Shown here piece by piece: positions 38,019 to 47,188 of a stretch of 64,000 bases of DNA. Numbering within the stretch: the first letter of the stretch is position 1; every line of letters starts with the position of its first letter. Location of the stretch: NCBI GenBank assembly GCA_965246745.1, contig OZ251980.1:3410001-3474000 (forward strand), given 5' to 3'. The translations under genes and the position numbers were made by a program. The notes under the pieces are model-generated. The model had not been told where the DNA came from and did not search any database. It worked only from the letters and a program-made list of their open reading frames with translations. The DNA comes from JANXMY01 sp965246745 (lineage in GTDB: Bacteria; Armatimonadota; Armatimonadia; Armatimonadales; Capsulimonadaceae).

Positions 38019-41000
38019 TGTTCTCCAAGATGTTCTCCAAAGTGCTGATTGCCAACCGAGGCGCGATTGCCTGCCGGGTCATCCGAACGCTGAAAACGCT
38101 CGGAATCGGGTCGGTCGCCGTGTATTCCGACGCCGACCGTTTTTCGCGGCACGTCTCGGACGCCGACGAGGCCGTGCGGATCGGCCCGTCTCCCGCCGCC
38201 CAAAGTTACCTCTCGGTAGACGCTATTCTCGCAGCGGCCCGAGACACTGGCGCGGAAGCGATCCACCCCGGCTACGGGTTTCTCAGCGAAAACGCCGACT
38301 TTTCCGATGCCTGCGCCGCCGCCGGGATTGTCTTTCTCGGGCCGACCGGCGAGCAGATGCGGGCGTTTGCGCTGAAGCATTCGGCGCGAGCGGCGGCGGA
38401 GCGGCTCGGCGTGCCGCTGCTGCCCGGAACGGGGCTTTTATCATCGCTGGAAGCCGCCCAATCAGCGGCGGAGAATATCGGCTATCCGGTGATGCTCAAA
38501 TCCACGGCAGGCGGCGGCGGGATCGGTATCCGGCTGTGCCGCCGAGCGGACGAGCTGGCCGATGCTTGGGACGCGGTTGTCCGGCAGGGGCAAAGCGCGT
38601 TCGGCGACGGCGGGGCGTTTTTGGAGCGCTTTGTCGAGCAGGCGCGGCACCTGGAAGTGCAGATTTTCGGCGACGGGGCCGGGGAAGTGATCGCCCTCGG
38701 CGAGCGGGATTGCTCGGCCCAGCGGCGCAACCAGAAAGTGATTGAAGAAACGCCTGCGCCGGGCCTGACCGATGACACACGCGCGGCGCTTTGCCGAACC
38801 GCCGTTGCGCTCGGCAAGTCGGTCGGTTACCGTTCGGCGGGCACCGTCGAGTTTGTTTATGATGCGGCGACCAGAGATTTTTATTTTCTGGAAGTCAACA
38901 CGCGGCTGCAAGTGGAGCATGGAGTCACCGAGGAAGTTTACGGCGTAGATTTGGTGTCGTGGATGGTGCAGCTTGGCGCGGGCGACCTGCCGCCCCTCGC
39001 TTCATTTGATCTGACCCCGCGCGGGCATTCGCTCGAAGCCCGCATTTACGCTGAAGATGCCGGCCGGGGCTTTGCGCCGAGCATCGGGCGGCTGACCCAT
39101 GTGCATTTCCCCGAAGGGGTCCGGGCGGAAACTTGGGTGGAGCCGGGCACGGAGATCACGCCGTATTATGACCCGATGCTCGCCAAGCTGATTGTTCGGG
39201 GCGAAGACCGGCCCGCCGCGCTGGCGGCTTTGCAGGACGCGCTGGCTCAGACGCAGCTCGGCGGCATTGAAACCAATTTGGATTATCTGCGGCAGGTCTG
39301 CGCGTCGCCGGAGCTTTCGGCGGGCACGGCGACCACCTCGTTTTTGTCCCGCTTTTCGTATACCCGCACGGCCCTGGAAGTGCTGGCGGGCGGGACGCAG
39401 ACCTCAGTGCAGGATTTTCCGGGCCGGCTCGGCTTTTGGAGCGTCGGCGTCCCGCCGTCGGGACCGATGGACAGCCTCGCCCTGCGCCTCGCCAATAAAC
39501 TGGTCGGCAACAGCGAAAGCGCGGCGGGGCTGGAGATCGCCGTGTCCGGCCCCGAGCTGCGCTTCGGCGCGGGCACGGTCTTTGCCCTGTGCGGCGCGGC
39601 GATGCCGGCAGCTTTGGACGGCGTCCCCGTGCCGTTTTGGACGGCGGTTTCGGCTCCGGCCGGGTCCGCGCTCAAAATCGGCGCGGCGAATGGGCCGGGC
39701 CTGCGGGCGTACCTGGCGGTCGGCGGCGGCCTCGCCGCCGGCGATTACTTGGGCAGCCGCAGCACGTTCATGCTCGGCGGCTTCGGCGGCCACGACGGGC
39801 GGGCGCTGCGGGCCGGCGACGTGATTTATTTGGCGTCGCCGGGCGCGGGCCGGGAGCGGGCCGGAGCGGCTCTGCCGCCGGAGCTGACTCCCGCGTATTC
39901 GGGCGCGTGGACCCTCGGCGTCCTGTACGGCCCGCACGGAGCGCCGGACTTTTTTCAGGACGGCGACATCCAAATGCTGTTCGGGGCCGACTGGAAAGTG
40001 CATCATCAATCGGACCGCACCGGGGTCCGCTTGATCGGCCCGAAGCCGGCGTGGGCGCGGCCCGACGGCGGCGAAGCGGGCCTGCACCCGTCGAATATCC
40101 ACGACAACGCGTATGCGGTCGGCACGGTGGACTTCACCGGCGACATGCCGATTTTGCTGGGTCCCGACGGCCCGAGTTTGGGCGGCTTTGTCTGCCCCGC
40201 GACGATCATCAACGCAGAACTCTGGAAGCTCGGTCAGCTTCGGCCCGGCGACACCGTGCGCTTTCAGGCCGTCACTTATGCCGACGCCGAAGCGCTGTCG
40301 GCGCAGCTCGACGCCGCCGTCGCGTCGCTCGGGTCGCCCCTGCCGCGCCTGCCGGACACGGCCCGGCTGCCCGCCGAGCCGGCGGTTCTGGCGTCCCGGC
40401 CCGAGACGCCGGGCAAACCCTTGGTCGTGACCCGCGCCGACGGCGACCGCTCGCTTTTGGTCGAGTTCGGCCCGAACATTTTGGATCTTTCGCTGCGCCT
40501 GCGCGTTCATGCGCTCGAATCGCAGCTTCGGCAGCTAAACTTGCCGGGCATTGTGGACATCACGCCGGGTGTCCGCAGCCTCCAAGTCCACTACGACACG
40601 CGCCGCCTGCCCCGTGAAGCGCTGCTGGAAGCGCTCCGGGCCGCCGAGCAAGCCATTCCCGAGGATTTAGACATCACCGTGCCGTCGCGCACCCTGCACC
40701 TGCCGCTGTCGTGGGACGATCCCGAGACCCGGCTGGCCGCCGAAAAGTACATGCAGTCGGTCCGGCCCGACGCCCCCTGGTGCCCGGACAATATCGAGTT
40801 TATTCGGCGCATCAACGGCCTCGGCTCGACCGACGACGTTTACCAAATTGTCTTTGACGCCCGGTATTTGGTGCTCGGCCTCGGCGATGTGTATCTCGGT
40901 GCTCCGGTCGCGACGCCGCTGGACCCCCGGCATCGCCTCGTCACGACCAAGTACAACCCGGCGCGGACATGGACCCCGCAAAACGCGGTCGGCATCGGCG

Positions 41001-41632
41001 GCGCGTACCTGTGCATCTACGGCATGGAAGGCCCCGGCGGCTATCAGCTTTTCGGGCGGACCACGCAGGTTTGGAACACCTACAAAAGCACCCACGAGTT
41101 TGAGCCGGGCACGCCCTGGCTGCTGCGCCCGTTTGACCAAATCCGCTTTTATCCCGTCACCGCCGCCGAGCTTTTAGAGCTGCGCGACGCATTCCCGCAC
41201 GGACGCGCCCCGCTGCAAATCGAGGACGGCGAGTTCCGCTACCGGGACTACCTCGCGTTTCTGGAAAGCATTCGCGCCGACACCGACCAAAGCCGGGCGC
41301 GTCAGCAGGACGCGTTCGCCGCCGAGCGTGCCCGCTGGGCCGCCGCCGGGCACGAGCTTTCGCCGAGCCTTGAAGACGACGCCCCGCCGCCTTTGTCCGC
41401 CGTGCCCGACGGCTGCGAAGCGGTTGTCTCGCCGATGGCGTCCAGCGTTTGGAAGATTCTCGTCGCGCCCGGCCAATCGGTCAGTGCGGGCGAAACGCTG
41501 CTGGTCTTGTCGGCCATGAAAGTGGAGTGGACCGTCACCGCCCCGGCGGCGGGCGTGGTCGAGGAAGTGCTGACAAAGCCCGACGCCCTGGTCGCGCACG
41601 GCCAAACACTGATTGTTGTGCGGACGGGCTGA
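38018..41632 (+). CDS. Biotin-dependent urea/guanidine carboxylase
   Basis: This 1204-residue protein contains, in order, a biotin carboxylase (residues 8-455: KVLIANRGAIACRVIRTLK, KSTAGGGGIGIRLC, EVNTRLQVEHGVTEEVYG), carboxyltransferase modules of the KipA/KipI (AHS) type at about 470-1080 (VGIGGAYLCIYGMEGPGGYQ), and a C-terminal biotin carrier domain with the biotinyl lysine at residue 1168 in SAMKVEW. Urea carboxylases and guanidine carboxylases share this layout. The adjacent DUF1989 pair favours guanidine. ATP, bicarbonate and biotin are used. The start lies in a 12-bp tandem duplication, so ATGs at 38018 and 38030 are both possible. Confidence 0.93.
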   Translation: MFSKMFSKVLIANRGAIACRVIRTLKTLGIGSVAVYSDADRFSRHVSDADEAVRIGPSPAAQSYLSVDAILAAARDTGAEAIHPGYGFLSENADFSDACAAAGIVFLGPTGEQMRAFALKHSARAAAERLGVPLLPGTGLLSSLEAAQSAAENIGYPVMLKSTAGGGGIGIRLCRRADELADAWDAVVRQGQSAFGDGGAFLERFVEQARHLEVQIFGDGAGEVIALGERDCSAQRRNQKVIEETPAPGLTDDTRAALCRTAVALGKSVGYRSAGTVEFVYDAATRDFYFLEVNTRLQVEHGVTEEVYGVDLVSWMVQLGAGDLPPLASFDLTPRGHSLEARIYAEDAGRGFAPSIGRLTHVHFPEGVRAETWVEPGTEITPYYDPMLAKLIVRGEDRPAALAALQDALAQTQLGGIETNLDYLRQVCASPELSAGTATTSFLSRFSYTRTALEVLAGGTQTSVQDFPGRLGFWSVGVPPSGPMDSLALRLANKLVGNSESAAGLEIAVSGPELRFGAGTVFALCGAAMPAALDGVPVPFWTAVSAPAGSALKIGAANGPGLRAYLAVGGGLAAGDYLGSRSTFMLGGFGGHDGRALRAGDVIYLASPGAGRERAGAALPPELTPAYSGAWTLGVLYGPHGAPDFFQDGDIQMLFGADWKVHHQSDRTGVRLIGPKPAWARPDGGEAGLHPSNIHDNAYAVGTVDFTGDMPILLGPDGPSLGGFVCPATIINAELWKLGQLRPGDTVRFQAVTYADAEALSAQLDAAVASLGSPLPRLPDTARLPAEPAVLASRPETPGKPLVVTRADGDRSLLVEFGPNILDLSLRLRVHALESQLRQLNLPGIVDITPGVRSLQVHYDTRRLPREALLEALRAAEQAIPEDLDITVPSRTLHLPLSWDDPETRLAAEKYMQSVRPDAPWCPDNIEFIRRINGLGSTDDVYQIVFDARYLVLGLGDVYLGAPVATPLDPRHRLVTTKYNPARTWTPQNAVGIGGAYLCIYGMEGPGGYQLFGRTTQVWNTYKSTHEFEPGTPWLLRPFDQIRFYPVTAAELLELRDAFPHGRAPLQIEDGEFRYRDYLAFLESIRADTDQSRARQQDAFAAERARWAAAGHELSPSLEDDAPPPLSAVPDGCEAVVSPMASSVWKILVAPGQSVSAGETLLVLSAMKVEWTVTAPAAGVVEEVLTKPDALVAHGQTLIVVRTG

Positions 41633-41648
41633 GGCCCCGGACCTAATT

Positions 41649-43460
41649 ATGAACCCGACACGCTTAGATTTAACCGCCCTGCGCGATGCTTATGACGGCG
41701 GCGAAACGCCGTCGTCCGTGCTGGCCCGCGTGTACGCCCAAATTGAAGCCGCGCCGCTTTATCCCGTTTGGATTTCGCTCCTGCCGAAGTCCGCTGTGCT
41801 GGCGCGGGCCGCCGAAGTGGGGCAGGGGGACCGGGCCAAGCTGCCGCTGTACGGCGTGCCGTTCGCCGTCAAAGACAACATAGACGCCGCCGGGGTGCCG
41901 ACCACGGCGGCCTGCCCGGCGTTTGCGTACACGCCGAGCGAGACGGCAGCGGTGGTGCGCCGCCTGGAAGCCGCCGGGGCGATTTTGGTCGGCAAAACCA
42001 ACATGGACCAGTTTGCAACCGGGCTGGTCGGGACCCGCTCGCCTTACGGCGCGTGTGCCGGCGTCTTTGATGCCGGATATATCTCGGGCGGCTCGAGTTC
42101 CGGGTCGGCGGTCGCGGTCGCAGGCGGCCTGGTCTCGTTTGCGCTCGGCACGGATACGGCAGGGTCGGGACGAGTGCCGGCGGCGTTCAATAATTTAATC
42201 GGGCTGAAGCCGACACGCGGCAGTCTCAGCGCCGCCGGGGTGGTGCCCGCCTGCCGGTCGCTCGACTGCGTTTCGGTGTTTGCCCTGACGGCCTCGGATG
42301 CCAATTCGGTGTTTCAAGCGGCCCGTGGCTTCGACCCTGCCGACCCGTATTCGCGCGTTTCGGCGGGCGAGGATGCCCCCGCGCCCTGGCTCGGCGGCCC
42401 GTTTCGGTTCGGTGTCCCGCGCCGCGAACAGTGGCAGTTTTTCGGCGACGGCGAAGCGCAGGCGCTGTACGAAGCGTCCATTGATTACCTGAAAACGCTC
42501 GGCGGCGCGGTGTCCGAGTTCGACTTTGCGCCGCTTGCCGAAGCCGCGTCGCTGCTCTACGCCGGTCCCTGGGTCGCCGAGCGCCTGGCGGCGGTCGGCG
42601 AGTTTTACGACGCCCACGCCGAAGATATGGACCCCACGGTGCGCGGCATCATCGGCGGCGCGGCGCAGTGGAGCGCGGCGGACGCCTACAAAGCGCAGTA
42701 CAAATTAGCAGCGCTGCGTCGGCAGGCGTCGGCGGTCTGGAATTCGGCCGATGTGCTGCTGCTGCCGACGACCGGCACGATTTATACCCACGCCGAAGTC
42801 GCCGCCGAGCCGATCACACTGAACACGAACTTGGGCTATTACACAAACTTCGTCAATTTGCTGGATTTGGCCGCCGTCGCCCTGCCCGCCGGCTTTCGGC
42901 CGAACGGCCTGCCGTTCGGCGTCTCGCTGATCGGCTCGGCGGGAACCGACACGGCCCTGCTGACCCTTACCGACCGCCTGCACCGGCATTCAGGCCGGAC
43001 TTTAGGCGGCCTGCCGACGCGCCTGGACCAAACCGCCCCGATGACCGCTTCCGAGACGCCGCCGGGGTGCGTCCTTGTCGCCGTGGTCGGAGCGCATTTG
43101 ACGGGGCAGCCCCTTAACGCCCAGCTTACGGGGCGCGGCGCACGGCTTGTTAAGACGACCCGCACGGCTGCCGATTACAAGCTCTACGCCCTGGCGAACA
43201 CGGTGCCGCCGAAGCCTGGCCTGGTGCGCGTGCCCGGCTTCGAAGGTTCCGGCCTGGAAGTGGAAGTTTGGGCGATGCCGACTTCGCGTTTCGGCTCGTT
43301 TGTTGCCGCGATCCCCGCCCCGCTCGGGATCGGCCGCGTGTTTTTGTCCGATGGCTCCGCTGTCAGCGGCTTCCTCTGCGAGCCGTTCGCCGTTCAAAGC
43401 GCCGCCGAGATCACGGCCTGCGGCGGCTGGCGGGCGTATCTGGCCCAAACAACAGCCTAA
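41649..43460 (+). CDS. atzF: Allophanate hydrolase
   Basis: This 603-residue protein has an N-terminal amidase-signature domain with Lys75 (VKDN), the GGSSSGSAVA serine cluster at 147-154 and nucleophile Ser173 (GTDTAGS), and a C-terminal allophanate hydrolase domain from about 470 (VGAHLTGQPLNAQL, YKLYALANTVPPKPGLVRV). It splits allophanate to ammonia and CO2, the last step of urea- or guanidine-carboxylase pathways. Full AtzF length with the C-terminal domain is present. It starts 16 bases after the carboxylase stop. Confidence 0.95.
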   Translation: MNPTRLDLTALRDAYDGGETPSSVLARVYAQIEAAPLYPVWISLLPKSAVLARAAEVGQGDRAKLPLYGVPFAVKDNIDAAGVPTTAACPAFAYTPSETAAVVRRLEAAGAILVGKTNMDQFATGLVGTRSPYGACAGVFDAGYISGGSSSGSAVAVAGGLVSFALGTDTAGSGRVPAAFNNLIGLKPTRGSLSAAGVVPACRSLDCVSVFALTASDANSVFQAARGFDPADPYSRVSAGEDAPAPWLGGPFRFGVPRREQWQFFGDGEAQALYEASIDYLKTLGGAVSEFDFAPLAEAASLLYAGPWVAERLAAVGEFYDAHAEDMDPTVRGIIGGAAQWSAADAYKAQYKLAALRRQASAVWNSADVLLLPTTGTIYTHAEVAAEPITLNTNLGYYTNFVNLLDLAAVALPAGFRPNGLPFGVSLIGSAGTDTALLTLTDRLHRHSGRTLGGLPTRLDQTAPMTASETPPGCVLVAVVGAHLTGQPLNAQLTGRGARLVKTTRTAADYKLYALANTVPPKPGLVRVPGFEGSGLEVEVWAMPTSRFGSFVAAIPAPLGIGRVFLSDGSAVSGFLCEPFAVQSAAEITACGGWRAYLAQTTA

Positions 43461-43483
43461 ACGTTAAAGAAAGCTGCTTTTTC

Positions 43484-44275
43484 ATGCCGACTTCCACCGA
43501 CCTGCCTCCGATTTTGCATCTGGACCAGCTCTGCAAAGAGTATCCCGTCAAGGGCAAATCCGTCACCGTGCTGGAGCCGACCTCGCTGACCGTCGAAGTC
43601 GGCGAGCTGGTTTCGATTGTCGGGCCGTCGGGCTGCGGCAAGTCCACCCTGCTGCACATTGTCGGCGGCCTGGTGCCGCCGACCAGCGGGTCGGTGCGGC
43701 TCGACGGCCGGGAAGTGTTCGATGCCGGCCCGGAGCGCGGCATGGTGTTTCAAGGGTACACGCTGTTTCCCTGGCTGTCGGTGCGGCGCAATGTCGAGTT
43801 CGGGCCGAAGCAGCGCGGGGTCAAAGCCGCCGAGCGGGCGCGGCTGGCCGACCACTTTCTGGACGCCGTCGGCTTAACCGAGTTTGCCGATCATTACCCC
43901 AAGCAGCTTTCGGGCGGAATGCGGCAGCGGGTGGCGATTGCCCGCGCTCTTGCCAACGCCCCGCGCATTCTGCTGATGGATGAGCCGTTCGGCGCATTGG
44001 ACGCCCAAACACGAATTACCATGCAGGAGCTTTTGCTCGGCATCCGGCAGCGCGAGCGGACGACCACGCTATTTATCACGCACGACATTGACGAAGCGGT
44101 CTTTCTCAGCGACCGCGTGTTTGTGATGACCGCCCGTCCCGGCCGCCTTAAAGCCGAGATCGCTGTTCCGTTCGGCCCCGAGCGCCGTCCGTCCCTCCGC
44201 ACCACCCCGGAGTTTTACGCCCTCCACGCCCAAATCTACGCCCTGCTGACCGCCGAGCGCCAAGCCGCCCTTTAG
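43484..44275 (+). CDS. ABC transporter ATPase (SsuB/TauB family)
   Basis: This 263-residue protein has Walker A GPSGCGKST, the Q loop FQGYTLFPW, the signature LSGGMRQRV, Walker B RILLMDEPFGALD and the H loop THDIDEA. It matches the nitrate/taurine/sulfonate importer ATPases and should serve the permease and binding protein encoded on the opposite strand at 33463-35432. Having the ATPase in the catabolic operon and the other subunits apart implies co-regulation, possibly through the Lrp-type gene between them. Confidence 0.93.
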   Translation: MPTSTDLPPILHLDQLCKEYPVKGKSVTVLEPTSLTVEVGELVSIVGPSGCGKSTLLHIVGGLVPPTSGSVRLDGREVFDAGPERGMVFQGYTLFPWLSVRRNVEFGPKQRGVKAAERARLADHFLDAVGLTEFADHYPKQLSGGMRQRVAIARALANAPRILLMDEPFGALDAQTRITMQELLLGIRQRERTTTLFITHDIDEAVFLSDRVFVMTARPGRLKAEIAVPFGPERRPSLRTTPEFYALHAQIYALLTAERQAAL

Positions 44276-44619
44276 CGCCCGCCCAGCCATCCGTGCCGTA
44301 CCTAAACGTGCTGGTCGTGCCCCTGTACACGCACGAGACCATCCGGTTCTGGCGAAGCTTTCCGCTTGCGGAACCTGTCCCATGCCATCGTCCGGCCTGC
44401 ACTTTCGGTCAAGGTGTTGCTGTCAGCGTCAGAAGTCGCGGCGGACGCACTTGCGCCGTTAGTCGCTGTGGACGTGAGGCGGTTGGCGGCGTTATGAAAA
44501 TCGTCATGAAAATCGTGCCAGGCTTATGATGTTCCAAATTGCTATGCAAAGAAAAAAGTAGCTCTGCAAAAGTAACCGGGTATTTTTCCTGATGGGTCTC
44601 GTGCGACCAAGCCCTCCTG
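44276..44619. other. Gene-free stretch after the ABC ATPase
   Basis: No supported gene is visible. GTCGCGGCGGACGCACTTG followed by CGCCGTTAGTCGC near 44430-44462 resembles the right half of the attC site at 12267-12366, but no matching left half is found. Short minus-strand frames here are not supported by start sites or composition. Confidence 0.4.
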
Positions 44620-44794
44620 GAACAGATGCACTTGAACGGCAAAAGCGCCCGCTAACGCCAACGCGCCCATGCGGTTTTGCTATCGGCCTGTTCCAAAAGA
44701 ATCTCGACTTCATCCGTTCTCCTAAGTGATCCAGCATGGCGCGGGTCAGCACCACCCCCTTGCTGTTTCCGATCTTTTGTAGCGTGCGTGTCAT
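44620..44794 (-). pseudogene. Frameshifted AbrB/MazE-type antitoxin
   Basis: From the ATG at 44794 the minus strand reads MTRTLQKIGNSKGVVLTRAM then LDHLG, a typical MazE/AbrB antitoxin start. The frame then loses the family pattern. A shift of one base after LDHLG restores RTDEVEILLEQADSK, the expected continuation, ending at a stop soon after (TAWARWR). A single-base deletion therefore appears to have broken the gene. No toxin gene follows on the minus strand. Confidence 0.65.
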
Positions 44795-44926
44795 GGTATT
44801 GATTTCCTCTTCAGTTCCAGCGAACGTTCCATGAATATAGTCTTTTTCTAGAGTATATTGTAAGTACCATGTTCTGACAATGCTTTTCGTCACCCTTGTA
44901 TCTGTTAAACGAGCGGAAACACAGAA

Positions 44927-45026
44927 AATGGCCGCTCAGGAATAATCCTGAGCGGCCATTCATTGCGATAACTCCCCGATGGGTTGGAAAAAGAGCCTCC
45001 CGTGAAGTTATCGCAAATAACCCGCC
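44927..45026. repeat. Family 6 repeat, copy a (double hairpin)
   Basis: AATGGCCGCTCAGGA (44927-44941) and TCCTGAGCGGCCATT (44946-44960) form a perfect 15-base-pair stem. A second stem follows from TTGCGATAACT and AGTTATCGCAA (45006-45016). On the minus strand the first stem is followed by TTTTC, so it can terminate the operon ending at 45077. Homology to copy b continues past the hairpins to about 45090. Confidence 0.85.
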
Positions 45027-45076
45027 TTTTCTGACAAAGCACACGTTCCCGCCGATTGAACACGATTATGACATCG

Positions 45077-45493
45077 TCAGGCCGAAGCGGATGCGGTGCG
45101 CTTCTTGACGCTGGGACGCTGCGTGGCGGCGGACTTGCTCGGCTTAACGAGACTTCGGGGTCGCCGAGATGGCAGCGGCGCTTTCGCCGCCGGGCCGCCA
45201 ATCAGTGTCTCTAAATTGTCAAGCGAAATGATGCCTTTGCCGGCCACTGTGTTGCGAACGGTGACGAGATGCGGATCGCCGACGATGCTCTCGTCGCTCA
45301 TCTTGGGCAGAACAATAAACGCGCCATGCTCCGTTTCGCGATAGGCGATCAATTCTTCCGTCTCTTTGCGAACGAAGCCCAGCGTTGCAAGCACTTCATC
45401 CAGTCGCCGATAAGAGATGTGTTGGTAAGAAACCTGTGCTGGTTCCTCCGTACCATTTTTAGACACATTAGCCAAATGAGAAATGTTAGCCAT
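45077..45493 (-). CDS. Hypothetical protein, HicA-like pattern with basic tail
   Basis: This 138-residue protein contains YQHISYRRLDEVLATLGFV, IAYRETEHGAFIVLPK and TVAGKGIISLDNLETLIGG. The order of a first helix, a G-F-V strand, a Y-R-E/H-x-x-x-G-A strand and a G-I-I-x-x-D helix recalls HicA/YcfA-like dsRNA-binding folds, but the match is distant. The last 40 residues are basic and low complexity (SRRPRSLVKPSKSAATQR). It overlaps the upstream DUF4365 gene by 8 bases, so the two are translated together. Confidence 0.6.
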   Translation of the reverse strand: MANISHLANVSKNGTEEPAQVSYQHISYRRLDEVLATLGFVRKETEELIAYRETEHGAFIVLPKMSDESIVGDPHLVTVRNTVAGKGIISLDNLETLIGGPAAKAPLPSRRPRSLVKPSKSAATQRPSVKKRTASASA

Positions 45494-46025
45494 AAAGGTT
45501 CAGCCCTTCAATGCGTTTAAGTGCATCCGCTTTGTACTGCCGGAATGTTTCAATGGCGGCTTCATCCACAACATTATTCATGGAGAGAGGAACGGTGACT
45601 TCCTCTTGCGTGACAGGCGGCATCGTGAACCCGCTCGCTTTCAAATAAGGCTGCATATGAAGCCAGTACCCTTGCTGGTCAGGCACGGAGTAGACGATCA
45701 AGACAACCGGAAGCGGCTCGTTGATCCAGTAGACCAAATGACGACGCTTAATGGGGAACGAGATTTGGGTGCTGTCTTTCTTAGCCTTCTTCAAGGCATC
45801 GGTAGATTTCAACTGCACATAAATCGCTCCGTTTTCGACTTCGCCGCGCTTGAAGCCGGAAGCGCCTTTGTAGTCAAACGTCGTGATGACGATGTCATAG
45901 CCGTAATCCGGCCTCGGCTCATCAGCGGTATGGCCTTGCAGCAGAATAAGTCTCTCGATAGAATTGCGGCCTAGAGCGTCAACATAGTGTTCACGAGTCC
46001 GTTCCGGTCTTTGGGCATCACGCAT
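45486..46025 (-). CDS. DUF4365 domain protein
   Basis: The core reads RTREHYVDALGRNSIERLIL, DYGYDIVI, IYVQLKSTDALKKAKKD, KRRHLVYWINEPLPVVLIVY and YWLHMQPYL, the DUF4365 pattern with D and QLK residues of a PD-(D/E)XK-like nuclease fold. Such domains occur in restriction-like and defence contexts. The start at 46025 (MRDAQRPERTREH) is chosen because the domain begins there; ATG at 46037 is equally possible. A TATAAT box lies at 46099-46094. The pair with the 138-residue protein forms a two-gene module next to tRNA-fMet. Confidence 0.75.
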   Translation of the reverse strand: MRDAQRPERTREHYVDALGRNSIERLILLQGHTADEPRPDYGYDIVITTFDYKGASGFKRGEVENGAIYVQLKSTDALKKAKKDSTQISFPIKRRHLVYWINEPLPVVLIVYSVPDQQGYWLHMQPYLKASGFTMPPVTQEEVTVPLSMNNVVDEAAIETFRQYKADALKRIEGLNLYG

Positions 46026-46137
46026 GCAGCATCTCATCTGGGCAGCCCGGCGGATCTTCGTCTGCCCCTTTTTGCTTTGGAGCAAGTGCTGTTATTATAC
46101 CATCTTCAATGCGGGGAAGCAGTACATCAGAGATGCA

Positions 46138-46237
46138 AACAGCCGCTCAGGAACACAATCCTAAGCGGCTGTTATTTGCGATAACCCTAAAATGGGCTGA
46201 TTTTCGAGCGGGGGCAGAAGTTATCGCAATAAACCCG
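46138..46237. repeat. Family 6 repeat, copy b (double hairpin)
   Basis: AACAGCCGCTCAGGA pairs with TCCTAAGCGGCTGTT (46138-46173, one mismatch), followed by TTGCGATAAC and GTTATCGCAA. Similarity to copy a goes on to about 46310 and there is mostly at third codon positions in one plus-strand frame (PIELDYEISRPKR against PIEHDYDIVRPKR). The remaining bases 46311-46474 up to the next gene show no further feature. Confidence 0.85.
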
Positions 46238-46474
46238 CCCCTTGTGACCACGCACAATTTCTCGCCCATCGAACTGGATTACGAGATTAGCAGGCCAAAG
46301 CGCGTCATGCGTCAGCCAGCAATAATGATTTTGCACAGTGCGAGGAACAAACATGGTACATTATGATGAGGCCGCGTATAGCGACGATTGTTGCGCTATG
46401 GTGTGAAAAGGACTTCCTCGCGGGCTGCTATTCGTTGAACCACTCAGACCCTTACATAGGGCGAAAGCGAGTAC

Positions 46475-47023
46475 ATGGATACCTTTCTTCTTCGCGTTGA
46501 GTATGTAATGTTTCTGCCGTTGACTTGGCTCGACTTTTTGCTTTCTCCCTTTTCAGATTTTACTTTTACTGATGCAGCGGATTTCTTCTTTGCGACGTTG
46601 ATAGTCGTTACCCTTGGCCTTGTGATATTTCGGCATACCAAGAGACCTTACCCGACATGGTGGGTCAGGTTCGCTTCAGCCTCGTCCTTCCTACTGGCGG
46701 TGTTGACACCGCTCGTTCCGCTGGCTGCGCTTTACCTTTTATCTTGGCGTGCAGAGACAGTGCTTGGTCATTGGCCTCGGGCGTTGATTGATGACCCAAA
46801 GTACATTTGCAATGGAGATGCACTTTATCACAAACTAAGGAATGCAGCCATTTATGCGTCAGCGTTCGCTGGGTGGGGCTTGTTTACTTGGGCGGCTCTT
46901 TTGCTTCACTTATGGGGCCGTCTTTCTAAGAAACAGTTGTTGTGGCAGATGGGAGTGTTTTTAGCAGCATGGGTGGCTTTTAGTTGTGAGCCTGGAGAGC
47001 GTTATTGGTGGTGGCAGGATTAG
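46475..47023 (+). CDS. Hypothetical membrane protein
   Basis: This 182-residue protein has about four hydrophobic segments (near residues 10-25, 36-52, 67-90 and 126-150, with a further one at about 157-172). It is tryptophan- and phenylalanine-rich, with a soluble loop after residue 90 (AETVLGHWPRALIDDPKYIC). The composition is AT-richer than in the flanking core genes. No family is recognised. An attC-like imperfect palindrome begins 12 bases after the stop, so it may be a further cassette-type gene. Confidence 0.7.
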   Translation: MDTFLLRVEYVMFLPLTWLDFLLSPFSDFTFTDAADFFFATLIVVTLGLVIFRHTKRPYPTWWVRFASASSFLLAVLTPLVPLAALYLLSWRAETVLGHWPRALIDDPKYICNGDALYHKLRNAAIYASAFAGWGLFTWAALLLHLWGRLSKKQLLWQMGVFLAAWVAFSCEPGERYWWWQD

Positions 47024-47034
47024 ACTGTTTGCAT

Positions 47035-47185
47035 TCCGACAATGCGTTGCGACCGATGCTGAACCACTCTTCGAGGCGGAATGGCAGGTGCCATGTGTTA
47101 TGTTGATTCAAAGTAGGCCAGCGTCCGTGCCGACGCTGGCCTTTGGAATTGCCACTCCGCCTCTCTACGCAACGGGCAATGTACA
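47035..47185. repeat. Imperfect palindrome with attC-like left half
   Basis: GACAATGCGTTGCGACCGA at 47039 resembles the left half of the attC site (AACACTGCGTTGCAGCCGA). Arms such as GAGGCGGA(ATGGCA) and (TTGCCACT)CCGCCTC pair across about 130 bases, and a central GGCCAGCGTC/GACGCTGGCC hairpin sits in the loop. Proper R'' and R' boxes are missing, so this is at best a decayed site. Confidence 0.4.
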
Positions 47186-47188
47186 AAA

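Noticed and set aside
44430..44500. Third attC site
   Set aside because: Only the right half resembles attC, the box reads GTTAGTC and no pairing left half is present.
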